Shown: positions 18,387 through 27,597, numbered from the stretch's first letter. The stretch: 64,000 nucleotides of DNA from Chlorobiota bacterium (GCA_028287785.1 JAQBOZ010000028.1:62001-126000), one strand, 5' to 3'. A program made the numbers and translations. Notes: generated by a model from the sequence alone, not told the origin.

Positions 18387-18427
18387 AGAGCTGCGCGGTA
18401 TGGGGTGAGCCGCGCGGCTCTTTTTTT
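18387..18427 (+). terminator. Intrinsic terminator without an assigned upstream gene
   Basis: Stem AGAGCTGCGCGG (18387-18398) pairs with CCGCGCGGCTCT (18410-18421), with one G-U pair and an 11-nt loop, and runs into T7. A canonical factor-independent terminator on the plus strand, about 125 nt before gatC. Nothing recognisable on the plus strand ends here, so it may end an unannotated small RNA or act as an attenuator in the gatC leader. Confidence 0.75.
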
Positions 18428-18552
18428 CCCGCCGCCGAAATTCTCCACCACCCGCTTGCACAGATTCCCGCAAATCGTAGATTGGCTGCCGGCTCCTTTC
18501 CGCGCCCGATTCCCGGACGCATTCCGGGGGAAGCCGCTCAATCCCGCATATC

Positions 18553-18858
18553 ATGGCATCGACGATAACCTCCGATCAGATCGCGCATATCGCCCGTCTG
18601 GCCCGCCTCCGCTTTACACCGGAGGAGCTTACCGGCTTCACCGAGCAGTTCAACCAGATCGTCGCGTACGTGGAGCAGTTGAACATGGCCGATACCGAGG
18701 GGGTGGAACCGATGGCGAATCTCTCCGAGGCCACGGATCGGCTGCGGGAGGATATCCCCGGCCCGATGCTCCCGCAGGCGGAGGCCCTGAGCAATGCGCC
18801 CCGCAGGAACGAGGGCTTCTTCAGCGTGCCGAAGGTGATCGGCAACATGGCGGAGTAG
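18553..18858 (+). CDS. gatC: Asp/Glu-tRNA(Asn/Gln) amidotransferase subunit C
   Basis: Small subunit of the GatCAB complex, which amidates misacylated Glu-tRNA(Gln) and Asp-tRNA(Asn). Full length at 101 residues: ITSDQIAHIARLARLRFTPE, then FNQIVAYVEQLNMADTEGV with the conserved P-M-A/S pattern (VEPMANLSEATDRLREDIP), and the C-terminal RRNEGFFSVPKVI that binds GatA. gatA and gatB are not in this window. kdsB starts 57 nt downstream and may be co-transcribed. Confidence 0.95.
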   Translation: MASTITSDQIAHIARLARLRFTPEELTGFTEQFNQIVAYVEQLNMADTEGVEPMANLSEATDRLREDIPGPMLPQAEALSNAPRRNEGFFSVPKVIGNMAE

Positions 18859-18915
18859 AAGAGTACGGCGGCGGAGCCGGATCATACATCAGCACAAGAC
18901 TACGACAACAGCATT

Positions 18916-19662
18916 ATGGGAAGCGTCATCGCCATGATCCCGGCTCGATACGCATCGAGCAGATTACCTGGAAAACCGCTTGTGGAGATATCGGGCAAGC
19001 CGATGATCCAGCATGTCTACGAGCGCACGCGGGCGGCACGGCGGATCGACCGCGTGGTGGTCGCCACCGATGATGAGCGGATCATGGCAATGGTCGCCGG
19101 CTTCGGCGGCGAGGCGGTGATGACATCGCTGGAGCATGTCTCCGGGACCGATCGGATTGCGGCGGCATCGCGCGGGATCGGCGGGATCGACATGATCGTA
19201 AATATCCAGGGGGATGAGCCGTTGATCGAGCCATCGGTGATCGATACGCTGGTGGAGGCGCTGGAGGCCACCGACTGCGAGTGCGCCACGCCGATCGGCA
19301 GAATAACATCGGCGCGCGATCTGTTCGATACCAACGTGGTGAAGGTCGTGGTCCGGAAGGATTTCGCCCCCCTCTATTTCTCCCGCAGCCCCATCCCCTG
19401 CATCCGCGATCTGCCGCCGGAGGAGTGGGTGGACGCGCACCCGTTCTATCGCCATATCGGCCTGTACGCGTATCGGCCCGACGCCCTGGAGAAGTTTGTG
19501 ACCGCGGCGGCGACCCCTCTGGAATCGTGCGAGCAGCTCGAACAGCTCAGGATGCTCGATCTGGGCATCTCGATGTTCTGCGTGGAAACCGATTACACGG
19601 GGCATGCCGTCGACACGCCGGAGGATGTGATGAAGGTGGAACGGATAATGCGGGATCTGTAG
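18916..19662 (+). CDS. kdsB: 3-deoxy-manno-octulosonate cytidylyltransferase
   Basis: Activates Kdo as CMP-Kdo for lipopolysaccharide inner core synthesis in the cytoplasm. Full length at 248 residues. The nucleotide-binding signature is IPARYASSRLPGKPL, followed by MIQHVYERT, VVVATDDERI, TSLEHVSGTDRIAAA and IVNIQGDEPLIEP. The C-terminal half keeps HIGLYAYR and LEQLRMLDLG. Its presence shows that the organism makes Kdo-containing LPS. Confidence 0.96.
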   Translation: MGSVIAMIPARYASSRLPGKPLVEISGKPMIQHVYERTRAARRIDRVVVATDDERIMAMVAGFGGEAVMTSLEHVSGTDRIAAASRGIGGIDMIVNIQGDEPLIEPSVIDTLVEALEATDCECATPIGRITSARDLFDTNVVKVVVRKDFAPLYFSRSPIPCIRDLPPEEWVDAHPFYRHIGLYAYRPDALEKFVTAAATPLESCEQLEQLRMLDLGISMFCVETDYTGHAVDTPEDVMKVERIMRDL

Positions 19663-20027
19663 ACAGGGGGACGTTTTATGTCAGGGGACGTTTGAAACGT
19701 CCCCCAACAACATCTAACACGCTTCGGACCGGTTTCTTCTTATTATCGCGCTGCGTTCGGCGAAGCTCCGGGGGAGCTTCCGGTGCATCGGGAACCGAAA
19801 GGTTGTGATTGCTGGTTGGCGATATGAAGATCGTCTGTATTTTTCGCACCGATCGCGCAGCTCCATCCGCCCGCGAGCAGTCTTCCTGCTGTCGGCTCGA
19901 TATCAACGTTCCCGGATATCAGATTTCCAGTATGGCGTCCGTGATCCCGGCCCTGTAAGGGGATGCCGGAACGCGGAGACGCGGGCCTGTCGTTTTCAAG
20001 CGTTGGCAATTATCAGGAGAATATCCA
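19663..20027. other. Intergenic region with nested hairpins
   Basis: Holds GGGGGACGTTT (19666-19676) and GGGGACGTTT (19684-19693), both able to pair with AAACGTCCCCC (19695-19705), and a second hairpin GAAGCTCC/GGAGCTTC (19762-19769 with 19773-19780). The first may help terminate kdsB, though no T-run follows. The 3' end carries the ribosome site for the next gene (AGGAGA near 20015). No other gene was seen. Confidence 0.6.
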
Positions 20028-22472
20028 TTGGCTGATCTCTTTCAAAAATGTCGTGACTTCACCCGCGCCGATGATGTGAAGGAGGCGGGTTACTATCCAT
20101 ATTTCCGCGCCATCGAGGAGAACGAGGGGCCGGTGGTCCGCATCGAGGGGCGCGAGATCATCATGGCCGGCTCCAACAACTATCTGGGGCTTACCGCCGA
20201 TCCCCGCGTGAAGGAGGCCGCAATCAAGGCCACCGAGCAGTTCGGCACCGGCTGCTCCGGCTCCCGCTACCTTACCGGCACTGTCCGGCTCCATGAGGAG
20301 ATGGAGGCGGAGATGGCGGACTTCATGGGAAAGGAGGCGTGCCTCCTCTTCTCCACCGGATACCAGACGGCTCAGGGGGTGATCCCCACCCTCGTCAACC
20401 GCGGCGATTACGTGATCTCCGACAAGGACAATCACGCCTGTATCGTCGCCGGAAATCTGATGGCGAAGGGGGCCTTCGGCGATGTGGCGAGGTACAAGCA
20501 CAACGACATGGCCGATCTCGAACGCCAGCTCTCCCGCCTCCCCGAAAACTCCGGCAAGCTGATCGTGACCGATGGCGTCTTCTCCACCTCCGGCGAGCTG
20601 GTGGAGCTTCCGCGGATGATCGAGCTGGCAAAGCAGTACGGCGCGCGCGTGATGGTGGACGATGCCCACGGCCTTGGCGTGATCGGCGCCGGCGGACGGG
20701 GAACGGCGAGCCATTTCGGGCTGGATGCCGAAACCGATATGACGATGGGGACGTTCTCCAAATCGCTCGCGTCGCTCGGCGGCTGGGTGGTCGGCGAGGA
20801 ACGGGTCATCAATTTCATCAAGCATACCTCCCCGGCCCTGATCTTCTCCGCCTCCCCGACCCCCGCGTCGGTGGCGGCGGCGCTTACCGCGCTCCGCATC
20901 ATGCGGAATGAGCCGGAGCGGATCGACAGGCTGATCTCCAACGCGGATTATCTGCGCGATGGCTTCACCGCGATGGGCTTTGAGATCATCCGCTCGCAGA
21001 CCGGCATCGTCCCGGTGATCATCGGCGACGACACGCTGACGTTCATCTTCTGGCGCCGCCTGTTCGATGCCGGCGTCTTCGTCAACGCGTTTATCTCGCC
21101 GGGCGTGATGCCGGGCATGCAGATGATGCGGACATCGGTGATGGCGACGCACGAGAAACACCATCTCGATAGAATCCTTGAGCTGTTCGAGGATATCGGC
21201 ACCGAGATGGGGCTGCTGGAGAGGGATACCCCCGCCACCGCCGCCGAGCAGTTCGAGGACGTGATCGGCGGCGAGGGGATGAGCGAGTTCACCGAGGAGA
21301 TCGGGATTGCCGTGCCGACGGTGCTGCCGACGACCGGAACGGTGAGGATTCGACCGGCCGCGACCCGCAAGGAGCGGCTGGAGTTCATCAGGATGCCGTG
21401 GGAGCTGTACAAGGGAGATCCGAACTGGGTGGCGCCGCTGGAGATGGACAGGATGCGGCTGATCGACACGGAGAAGAACCCATTCTACAAGCACGCCCGC
21501 CTGGCGCTCTTCATCGCCGAGCGGAACGGAAAGGCCGTGGGAAGGATCGGCGCCATCATCAACGATTCCCACACCGCCATCCATAACGATCGGACCGGCT
21601 TCTTCGGGTTCTTCGAGTCGATCAACGACCAGGATGTGGCGAACACGCTGCTGAACGAGGCCGGCGCATGGCTTCGCGAGCAGGGGATGACCGCGATGCG
21701 CGGGCCGATATCCCCGTCGATGAACGATGAGATAGGGCTGCTGGTGGATGGCTTCGACATGCCGGCGATGATCCAGATGCCCTACAACCATCAGTACTAC
21801 ATGGAGCTGTTCGAGCGCGCCGGGCTTGCCAAGGCCACCGATCTGCTTGCGTGGAAGGTGGTCTACCCGGAGTGCATGACCGACAAGCTGCAACGGGTGA
21901 CGGATATCCTGAAGCAGCGCGGCAAGGCGAACATCCGCCCGCTCTCGATGAAGCGATTCCCGGAGGAAGTGGACCGTATCAAACGGATCTACAACGAGGC
22001 GTGGCAGCCGAACTGGGGGTTTGTCCCGATGACCGACGAGGAGATGAACCTGATGGCCTACGAGCTGAAGCAGATCATCGATCCGGAGTTCGTCCTCTTC
22101 GCCGAAAAGGATGGGGAAACCGTCGGCTTTGCCCTGGCGGTGCCGGATATCAACCAGGCGTTCAAGGCAGGCTCGGCCATCCCGCCGGGGGCCAAGAATC
22201 TCCCCACCGCCATCATGAACCTGATGACCAAGAAGAAGCAGATCAAGCAGGTGCGTATCATCACCCTTGGCGTGCTTCCGAAGTATCAGGGGCAGGGGAT
22301 CGACGCGCTGCTCTATCGGGAGATCATGGAGCGCGCGGTGAAGAAGGGGATCAACGTGGGAGAGGCGTCGTGGGTGCTGGAGGATAACACGATGATGAAC
22401 CGTGCCGCCGAGATGATGCAGGCCAGCCCGTACAAGCGCTACAGAATCTATCAGAAGGATATCACGGTCTAA
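20028..22472 (+). CDS. Serine palmitoyltransferase fused to a GNAT acyltransferase (possible ceramide synthase)
   Basis: Fusion of 814 residues. The TTG start at 20028 is backed by AGGAGA 8 nt upstream. Residues 1-405 are an alpha-oxoamine synthase of the serine palmitoyltransferase group: [34 protein letters not shown] stacking His, [12 protein letters not shown], and the PLP lysine in [13 protein letters not shown]. This would condense serine with acyl-CoA/ACP to a 3-keto long-chain base. Residues 445-814 are a GNAT-superfamily domain with [34 protein letters not shown], and the cofactor loop [13 protein letters not shown]. This second type is the one identified in Caulobacter as bacterial ceramide synthase (N-acylation of the base). 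That equation is inference. Confidence 0.88.
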   Translation: MADLFQKCRDFTRADDVKEAGYYPYFRAIEENEGPVVRIEGREIIMAGSNNYLGLTADPRVKEAAIKATEQFGTGCSGSRYLTGTVRLHEEMEAEMADFMGKEACLLFSTGYQTAQGVIPTLVNRGDYVISDKDNHACIVAGNLMAKGAFGDVARYKHNDMADLERQLSRLPENSGKLIVTDGVFSTSGELVELPRMIELAKQYGARVMVDDAHGLGVIGAGGRGTASHFGLDAETDMTMGTFSKSLASLGGWVVGEERVINFIKHTSPALIFSASPTPASVAAALTALRIMRNEPERIDRLISNADYLRDGFTAMGFEIIRSQTGIVPVIIGDDTLTFIFWRRLFDAGVFVNAFISPGVMPGMQMMRTSVMATHEKHHLDRILELFEDIGTEMGLLERDTPATAAEQFEDVIGGEGMSEFTEEIGIAVPTVLPTTGTVRIRPAATRKERLEFIRMPWELYKGDPNWVAPLEMDRMRLIDTEKNPFYKHARLALFIAERNGKAVGRIGAIINDSHTAIHNDRTGFFGFFESINDQDVANTLLNEAGAWLREQGMTAMRGPISPSMNDEIGLLVDGFDMPAMIQMPYNHQYYMELFERAGLAKATDLLAWKVVYPECMTDKLQRVTDILKQRGKANIRPLSMKRFPEEVDRIKRIYNEAWQPNWGFVPMTDEEMNLMAYELKQIIDPEFVLFAEKDGETVGFALAVPDINQAFKAGSAIPPGAKNLPTAIMNLMTKKKQIKQVRIITLGVLPKYQGQGIDALLYREIMERAVKKGINVGEASWVLEDNTMMNRAAEMMQASPYKRYRIYQKDITV

Positions 22473-22500
22473 CTCCCACCGGACCCGGAATTGTTTCGTA

Positions 22501-22534
22501 CGAGGCATGGAGCCGCAGCGGTTTCCATGCCTCG
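22501..22534 (+). terminator. Probable terminator hairpin after the SPT fusion
   Basis: Perfect 11-bp stem CGAGGCATGGA/TCCATGCCTCG with a 12-nt loop, 29 nt past the stop. No T-run follows, so it may need Rho or act as an RNA 3' end stabiliser. Confidence 0.55.
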
Positions 22535-22696
22535 CCGTTTCCGCCCCGCTCATGACATACGGATACACCCGCTCGCCCCGTTCTTCGTAACTTCATTTCA
22601 GCCGGACCCGCCGCGGAACTAGACGTTCCGGCGCCCCCGGCCGTCAATACCTGACCCGCCCGTCCGGGCATCTACCAGTGACGTTGATCATACCGA

Positions 22697-24544
22697 ATGA
22701 ACCCGACAATCTCCCAGCGACTGCAGACCGGCCCCATCGTCATCGATGGGTCGATGGAAGCCGTGCTTCGCTCCCGCGGGCACAACGAGAGCCCGGTCGA
22801 AATCTACAACCTCACGAACCCGGCGCTGATCGAGCGCATCCACGATGAGTTCATCGAGGCCGGGGCGGAGATCATCCAGTCCAACACCCGCTGCGCCAAC
22901 GGCATCACCCTGAACCCCTTCAAGCTGAAGGAGCGGGTCTACGAGATCAACCGCAAGGGGGTCTGGCTGGCGCGCACCGCGGCTGTGAACCGCGCGTATG
23001 TGGCCGGAACGGTCGGGCCGATCGGGAAGTTTCTGACGCCGATAGGCAAGCTGAGGCCGGAGGATGCGCGCGAAGCGTTTATGACGCAGATCCATGCGCT
23101 GCTCGATGGCAATGTGGATCTGCTGCTGCTGAAATCGTTTATCGATATCGATGAGCTGGAGATCGCGCTGGAGGTGGCGCGGCATATCTCGCGCGATATC
23201 CCGATCATCGCCCAGAGGACCTTCCCGGAGGATAGCACCGTCCTCTCCACCGACTTCCCCCGCGAAGTGGCCCGCCGGCTGAACCTGCCCGGCGTGATCG
23301 CCATCGGCAGCAACGGCACGGTGGGGCCGAACCGGATGCTCACCATCGTCCGCTCCCTGTACGGCACCACGAATGCGATTCTCTCCGCGCAGCCGGACAT
23401 CGGAATCCCGACGCTTGTGGACGGACAGCCGATCTACAACGCGACCATCGAGTATGTGGCCGGCTCCGTCCGCGCGCTGGTGGAGCAGGGAGTGACGATC
23501 ATCGGCGTGGATGGGGGCGGGATGCCGGAGCATGTCCGCGCCATCCGCCAGGCTATCGACGGGATGGCCGTGGGAACGCCGGAGGTGAAAGTGAAGAAGA
23601 TGAAGGCGCCGCTGAACGATGAGGCGGAAGAGCAGACGGCGCCGAGCAGATTTCTGGAGAATCTGGGAAAGCGATTTCTCGTCACCGCGGAGCTTGATAT
23701 CCCCCGCGGGCTTGATATGACCGAGGTGTTCGAGGGGGCGGAATATCTGAAACGCCACGGCATCGACGCCGTGAACATCTCCGATGGCGCGCGCGCGCGG
23801 CTCAGGATGAGCTCCATCACGATCAGCCATCTGATTACGCAGCGGACGGGAATGGAGTGCATCACGCATCTGGCCTGTCGCGACCGGAACATGGTGGGAC
23901 TTCAGTCGGAGCTGCTGGGGGCGCACGCGCTCGGCGTGCGGAACATCCTGGCCGTCACCGGCGATCCCGCGCAGATCGGCGACTACCCGTACGCCACCTC
24001 CGTGTACGATGTCGATGCGATCGGCCTGATACGGGCGCTGAAGCGGATGAATGCCGGGCTGGATCTGATGGGAAACCCTGTCGGCAAGCGAACGAACTTC
24101 CTGATAGCCTGCGCCTGCAACCCTGTTGCCGATGACATGGATCGCGAGATCTCCCGGCTGGAACGGAAGGTGGCCGAGGGGGCTCAGGTGGCGTTTACGC
24201 AGCCGCTCTTCGAGGCGGCATCGCTCCGCCGGTTTCTGGACCGGACGGAACATCTGCCGATCAGGATCATGCTTGGGGTGATTCCCCTGCGGACCGCGCG
24301 CCACGCGGAGTTCCTGCATCACGAGGTTCCCGGCATGAAGATCCCGGAGGCCATCCAGCGGCGGATGCGGGAATCCGCCAACGCGACAGCCGAGGGTGTT
24401 TCGATCGCCGTGGATTTTCTGGAGAGCACCGCCGATGTGCGCGACCGGATCGTGGGGCTGTACATCATGCCGCCGCTGCGGAGGAACGATATGATCGTGG
24501 AGATCCTGGAAAAGGCGGGGCTTCATCGCGAGGTGACGGCATGA
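22697..24544 (+). CDS. Homocysteine S-methyltransferase-like / methylenetetrahydrofolate reductase fusion lacking zinc cysteines
   Basis: Fusion of 615 residues. Residues 325-615 are methylenetetrahydrofolate reductase (FAD, folate): VTAELDIPRGLD, THLACRDRNMVGLQSELLG, NILAVTGDP, ACNPVADDMDREISRLERK and GAQVAFTQPLFE are all in place. Residues 1-290 have the homocysteine/betaine-type methyltransferase barrel, including a degenerate DGSM start and SNTRCANG. The three zinc ligands are gone: the N-C loop reads GSNG (G207 for Cys) and the GGCCGT loop reads GVDGGGMP (D272-G273 for Cys-Cys). The reductase half should work; the methyltransferase half is probably inactive or repurposed. Bifunctional relatives exist in Bacillus (YitJ) with intact cysteines. 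Confidence 0.9.
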   Translation: MNPTISQRLQTGPIVIDGSMEAVLRSRGHNESPVEIYNLTNPALIERIHDEFIEAGAEIIQSNTRCANGITLNPFKLKERVYEINRKGVWLARTAAVNRAYVAGTVGPIGKFLTPIGKLRPEDAREAFMTQIHALLDGNVDLLLLKSFIDIDELEIALEVARHISRDIPIIAQRTFPEDSTVLSTDFPREVARRLNLPGVIAIGSNGTVGPNRMLTIVRSLYGTTNAILSAQPDIGIPTLVDGQPIYNATIEYVAGSVRALVEQGVTIIGVDGGGMPEHVRAIRQAIDGMAVGTPEVKVKKMKAPLNDEAEEQTAPSRFLENLGKRFLVTAELDIPRGLDMTEVFEGAEYLKRHGIDAVNISDGARARLRMSSITISHLITQRTGMECITHLACRDRNMVGLQSELLGAHALGVRNILAVTGDPAQIGDYPYATSVYDVDAIGLIRALKRMNAGLDLMGNPVGKRTNFLIACACNPVADDMDREISRLERKVAEGAQVAFTQPLFEAASLRRFLDRTEHLPIRIMLGVIPLRTARHAEFLHHEVPGMKIPEAIQRRMRESANATAEGVSIAVDFLESTADVRDRIVGLYIMPPLRRNDMIVEILEKAGLHREVTA

Positions 24545-24566
24545 TCGCAATCACGGCCGCCGAACG

Positions 24567-25910
24567 GTGAGCCGCGGGGAGTCCACGTCCCCCCCGGTGA
24601 TCATCGGCGGGGGAATGGCCGGCATCGCGGCGGCCGTCGCGCTGGCGGAACGGGGATTGCGCCCCGTGCTTCTGGAATCGCGCCCCTACCTGGGGGGTCG
24701 GGTTCGCTCGTTCATCCACGCCGGCACCGGCGATGAGATCGACAACGGCCAGCATCTGATGATGGGCTGCTATCGCTCCACCTTCCGCCTTCTCGAAACG
24801 CTCGGCACGCGCGGCCTTGTCGCAATCGATCCGACGCTCCGCGTGGAGTTCCGCGATGCCGATGGATCGGTCGATATCCTTTCAGCCCCCACCTCCCTTC
24901 CATCACCTCTCGATGTCCTGACCGGCATGCTCCGCCTGAAAAAGCTCTCCGTGGCCGAGCGGCTTGCGCTTGCCCGGCTTGGCGCCCGCCTCGCGATCTC
25001 ATCGCCGATGGAACGCGAGACCGTGAGCGTCTATCTTCGTCGTCTCGGCCAGTCGGAACGGGCGTGCGCGCGGCTGTGGGACCCGATCGTCATCGCCACG
25101 CTCAACACGCCTCCGGGGATCGCATCGGCACGGCTTTTCGCGACGGTGATGCGCCGTGCCTTTCTCGGCCGCGGCGATGACTCCCATCTGGCGTTTCCGC
25201 TGACCGGCCTGTCGCGACTGATAGAACCGGCGGAACGCTATATCACCGAACGCGGCGGAAGAGTGATCACCGGCGCGACCGTGGAGAGGGTTCAGGGTGA
25301 GGCGGGTGCATTCCGAATCCGGTTGAAGGATGATGAGATGCTTGCGACCGGCCATCTTATCGTCGCCGTCCCCGCGCGCGCCATCCCGAGGATCATGGGG
25401 GATATCCCCGTCGCCATCGCCGCCGCGGGGGAAGCCCTGGCCTCCGCGCCGATCGTCTCGCTCTATCTCTGGTACGATACCCCGCTCGCCCACCTGCCGA
25501 AATTCGCGGCGCTGATCGGGACCAATGTGCAGTGGATGTTCAACAGACGGCGGATCACCGGCGAACGGAACGATCGCCACCCCGGGCTTCTCTCCTGCAC
25601 CATCAGCGCTGCGTTCGAGGAGAGCGCCGCCGTCGGCGAGGATATCGCGGTCATGGCCGATCGTGAGCTGCGCGGCGCGTTCCCGGAGATCGGCCCGGCG
25701 CGTCTGCTGGATACGCTTGTGATCAAGGAGAAGCATGCAACCTTCGCCGCCACGCCTGACGCGGAAGCTTTGCGACCGACCGCGCGCACGGCGTTGCCGG
25801 GGCTCTATCTGGCGGGCGACTGGACCGCGACATCGCTGCCGGCGACGATCGAGGGAGCGGCGCAGAGCGGATATGCCGCCGCCGATTCGCTGCTGGCCGA
25901 CATCGGGTGA
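24567..25910 (+). CDS. hpnE: Squalene-associated FAD-dependent desaturase (HpnE-like)
   Basis: FAD-dependent amine-oxidase/phytoene-desaturase family protein of 447 residues. Dinucleotide fold VIIGGGMAGIAAAVALAERG, then ESRPYLGGRVRSF, and the family signature DNGQHLMMGCYRSTFRLL. Later motifs are SERACARLWDPIVIATLN and the FAD-closing GLYLAGDWTATSLPATIEGA. HpnE-type enzymes turn hydroxysqualene into squalene for hopanoids or carotenoids. The companion hpnC/hpnD genes are not in the window. The start is a GTG 22 nt after the MTHFR fusion stop, so the two are probably co-transcribed. Confidence 0.85.
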   Translation: MSRGESTSPPVIIGGGMAGIAAAVALAERGLRPVLLESRPYLGGRVRSFIHAGTGDEIDNGQHLMMGCYRSTFRLLETLGTRGLVAIDPTLRVEFRDADGSVDILSAPTSLPSPLDVLTGMLRLKKLSVAERLALARLGARLAISSPMERETVSVYLRRLGQSERACARLWDPIVIATLNTPPGIASARLFATVMRRAFLGRGDDSHLAFPLTGLSRLIEPAERYITERGGRVITGATVERVQGEAGAFRIRLKDDEMLATGHLIVAVPARAIPRIMGDIPVAIAAAGEALASAPIVSLYLWYDTPLAHLPKFAALIGTNVQWMFNRRRITGERNDRHPGLLSCTISAAFEESAAVGEDIAVMADRELRGAFPEIGPARLLDTLVIKEKHATFAATPDAEALRPTARTALPGLYLAGDWTATSLPATIEGAAQSGYAAADSLLADIG

Positions 25911-25964
25911 TGTGCGTGAATTGCACACCACGATGTGGCGGACATCGCCAGAGCATTCAACGCG

Positions 25965-25998
25965 GCGGCGGCTCCCACCGGATAGTGGGAGCCGCCGC
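25965..25998. terminator. Bidirectional terminator between convergent genes
   Basis: Perfect 14-bp stem GCGGCGGCTCCCAC/GTGGGAGCCGCCGC with a 6-nt loop, between hpnE (plus) and the truncated outer-membrane paralog (minus). Confidence 0.75.
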
Positions 25999-26029
25999 TG
26001 TTATCGTACCATCATCATTGCCACGCCCG

Positions 26030-26431
26030 TTAGAACGCGTGACGGAAATCGACCTGAAAGAGGAGCGAGTTCAGGTGCCAGTCCTCGTTCCTGGTCACAT
26101 GGATCAGGCCGAGATCGTAGAACGCGCCCGGATACATTCCCCAATGGCTTCCACCGACGTATTCGGCGGTCAACCCGGCCAGATAGCCGAAGCCGGAGCC
26201 CTGGGCGAACTTCGGGCAGTCCGCCTCGCTGATGGTGCGGAACCCGCCGCTGTGGAAATTTCTGTTGGCGCCGACGCGGGGTCCGATCAGAAACCTGGCC
26301 CGGAGCGGGATTGGCTCGATCGGTGTTGATGTTGTTTCCGCCGTTTCATCGCTCCGCTGTGCGGTTGCCGTTACGGGGAGCGCCAGCAGAACGGCGCAGA
26401 TGAACGCGCGCCACGAGAAGATCGTGTTCAT
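26030..26431 (-). CDS. Outer-membrane protein paralog with internal deletion
   Basis: Paralog (133 residues) of the outer-membrane protein encoded next upstream. Residues 1-98 match the other's N-terminus (FRTISEADCPKFAQGSGFGY, LAGLTAEYVGG), then jump at WG|MYPGAFYDLGLIHV to its last 35 residues. The 144 residues in between (101-244 of the long copy) are missing exactly in frame, which leaves no room for a barrel. The signal peptide (MNTIFSWRAFICAVLL, TATAQ) is intact. Also intact is the DNA similarity around both ends. Either a duplicated gene that then lost its middle, or a gene now serving a small-protein role. Confidence 0.75.
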   Translation of the reverse strand: MNTIFSWRAFICAVLLALPVTATAQRSDETAETTSTPIEPIPLRARFLIGPRVGANRNFHSGGFRTISEADCPKFAQGSGFGYLAGLTAEYVGGSHWGMYPGAFYDLGLIHVTRNEDWHLNSLLFQVDFRHAF

Positions 26432-26563
26432 GGGAAGGTTCCTCCACTATGGATACTGACATATGGATATGGGAATGCCGGAGGAATAATCTCAAGGATA
26501 CAGCGATGGCGATATTCAGGAACGGGCCGGAGCGCATGTGGTTGCAGCCGGCCGCTGCAAACG

Positions 26564-26597
26564 GAAGCGGCTCTCATCGAGAGATAAGAGCCGCTTC
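26564..26597 (-). terminator. Terminator hairpin of the outer-membrane protein gene
   Basis: Stem GAAGCGGCTCT/AGAGCCGCTTC (11 bp) with a 12-nt loop, about 30 nt past the stop on the minus strand. A short T stretch (CCGTTT) follows. Confidence 0.65.
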
Positions 26598-26629
26598 GGA
26601 TATCAAGCAAACGAGCTACCGGAAACGCA

Positions 26630-27469
26630 TCAGAATGCGTGACGGAAATCGACCTGGAAGAGAAGCGAGTTCAGGTTCCAGTCCTCATTCTTGGTTACAT
26701 GGATCAGGCCGAGATCGTAGAACGCGCCCGGATACATGATGATCTGGTTGTGGAACAGACCGATCTCCAACTGAAGGCCCCCCTTCAGCGAAGCGCGGAA
26801 GCCATTACGACCGGGGATCTCGGCATCCTTCGAGAACACCAGACGGCGACCATTCCGCTCGGTGACAAGACCGGTCGGGTTCAGGAAGCGCGCATTCAAC
26901 GGCTCATTGAGATCCTGCACCTGCGTGATCTTTCCGCCGAGGACGATCGCGGCGGCGGGGCCGGCGGCAACCGAAACACGGAACGACTTGTTGAAGGCGA
27001 ACTCGTACTTGTAAAGCACTTCCATGTTCACCATCTGGTACGTGATATCCGAAGAGGTCGAGATGGTCTGATTCACCGGCTCCGGGAAATCGGCGAGCAG
27101 CACCTTGACGTCGGGCAGTTGCTGCGTGAAGCTTCCGGGACGCGACTCATACGTCACCGCCGGGATAATCCCCCAGTTTGCTCCGCCGACATACTCGGCT
27201 GTAAGGCCGGCGAGGTAGCCGAACCCGGATCCCTGATCGAACTTCGGGCAGTTCGACTCGCTGATGGTGCGGAACCCGCCGCTATGGAAGTTTCTATTGC
27301 CGCCGAAACGGGGTCCAAGCAGGAACTTCGGCCGGAGGGGCTTGAAGTTGAGCGGGTCCGAGGTATCATCCGCGGTCTGACCGCTTTCCTGCGCGATCGC
27401 CACCAGAGGCAACGCCAGCAAAGCTGCGCAGACGACGGCAAACCAAGTGAATGAGAAGACCTTGTTCAT
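26630..27469 (-). CDS. Outer-membrane beta-barrel protein
   Basis: Protein of 279 residues with a signal peptide (MNKVFSFTWFAVVCAALLAL, VAIAQ). After a short linker come alternating strands (FLLGPRFGGNRNFH, FGYLAGLTAEYVGG, VNMEVLYKYEFAFN, FRASLKGGLQLEIGLFHN) and a terminal ...LLFQVDFRHAF ending in Phe, as in OmpW/PorT-like FCB barrels. Specific cargo or role is not recognised. The downstream neighbour is its internally deleted paralog, so the pair arose by tandem duplication. Confidence 0.8.
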   Translation of the reverse strand: MNKVFSFTWFAVVCAALLALPLVAIAQESGQTADDTSDPLNFKPLRPKFLLGPRFGGNRNFHSGGFRTISESNCPKFDQGSGFGYLAGLTAEYVGGANWGIIPAVTYESRPGSFTQQLPDVKVLLADFPEPVNQTISTSSDITYQMVNMEVLYKYEFAFNKSFRVSVAAGPAAAIVLGGKITQVQDLNEPLNARFLNPTGLVTERNGRRLVFSKDAEIPGRNGFRASLKGGLQLEIGLFHNQIIMYPGAFYDLGLIHVTKNEDWNLNSLLFQVDFRHAF

Positions 27470-27597
27470 AGAGAGGGATCCTCCAAAAATCAGAGTATAT
27501 GAAAAATGAATCAGTAACGCTTCTGTAAGAGTGCCTGAGATCCGTATCGGACGGGCGCTGCGGGCCCGCTTGGTCGCGGCCCTTCCAGGGCGGTTTG

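Larger units (their letters stand above)
17981..18552. other. Long divergent intergenic region
   Basis: Lies between the minus-strand exporter operon and plus-strand gatC. It holds a possible small minus-strand ORF (18135-18383) and a strong plus-strand hairpin-plus-T-run (18387-18427) with no recognised plus-strand gene before it. No tRNA, tmRNA or RNase P pattern was seen. Confidence 0.5.

Noticed and set aside
20013-22568. 851-codon minus-strand open frame over the SPT fusion
   Set aside because: Antisense shadow; the plus strand has unmistakable SPT and GNAT motifs and a ribosome site.
22688-24550. 620-codon minus-strand open frame over the MTHFR fusion
   Set aside because: Antisense shadow with no motif; the plus strand is the real gene.
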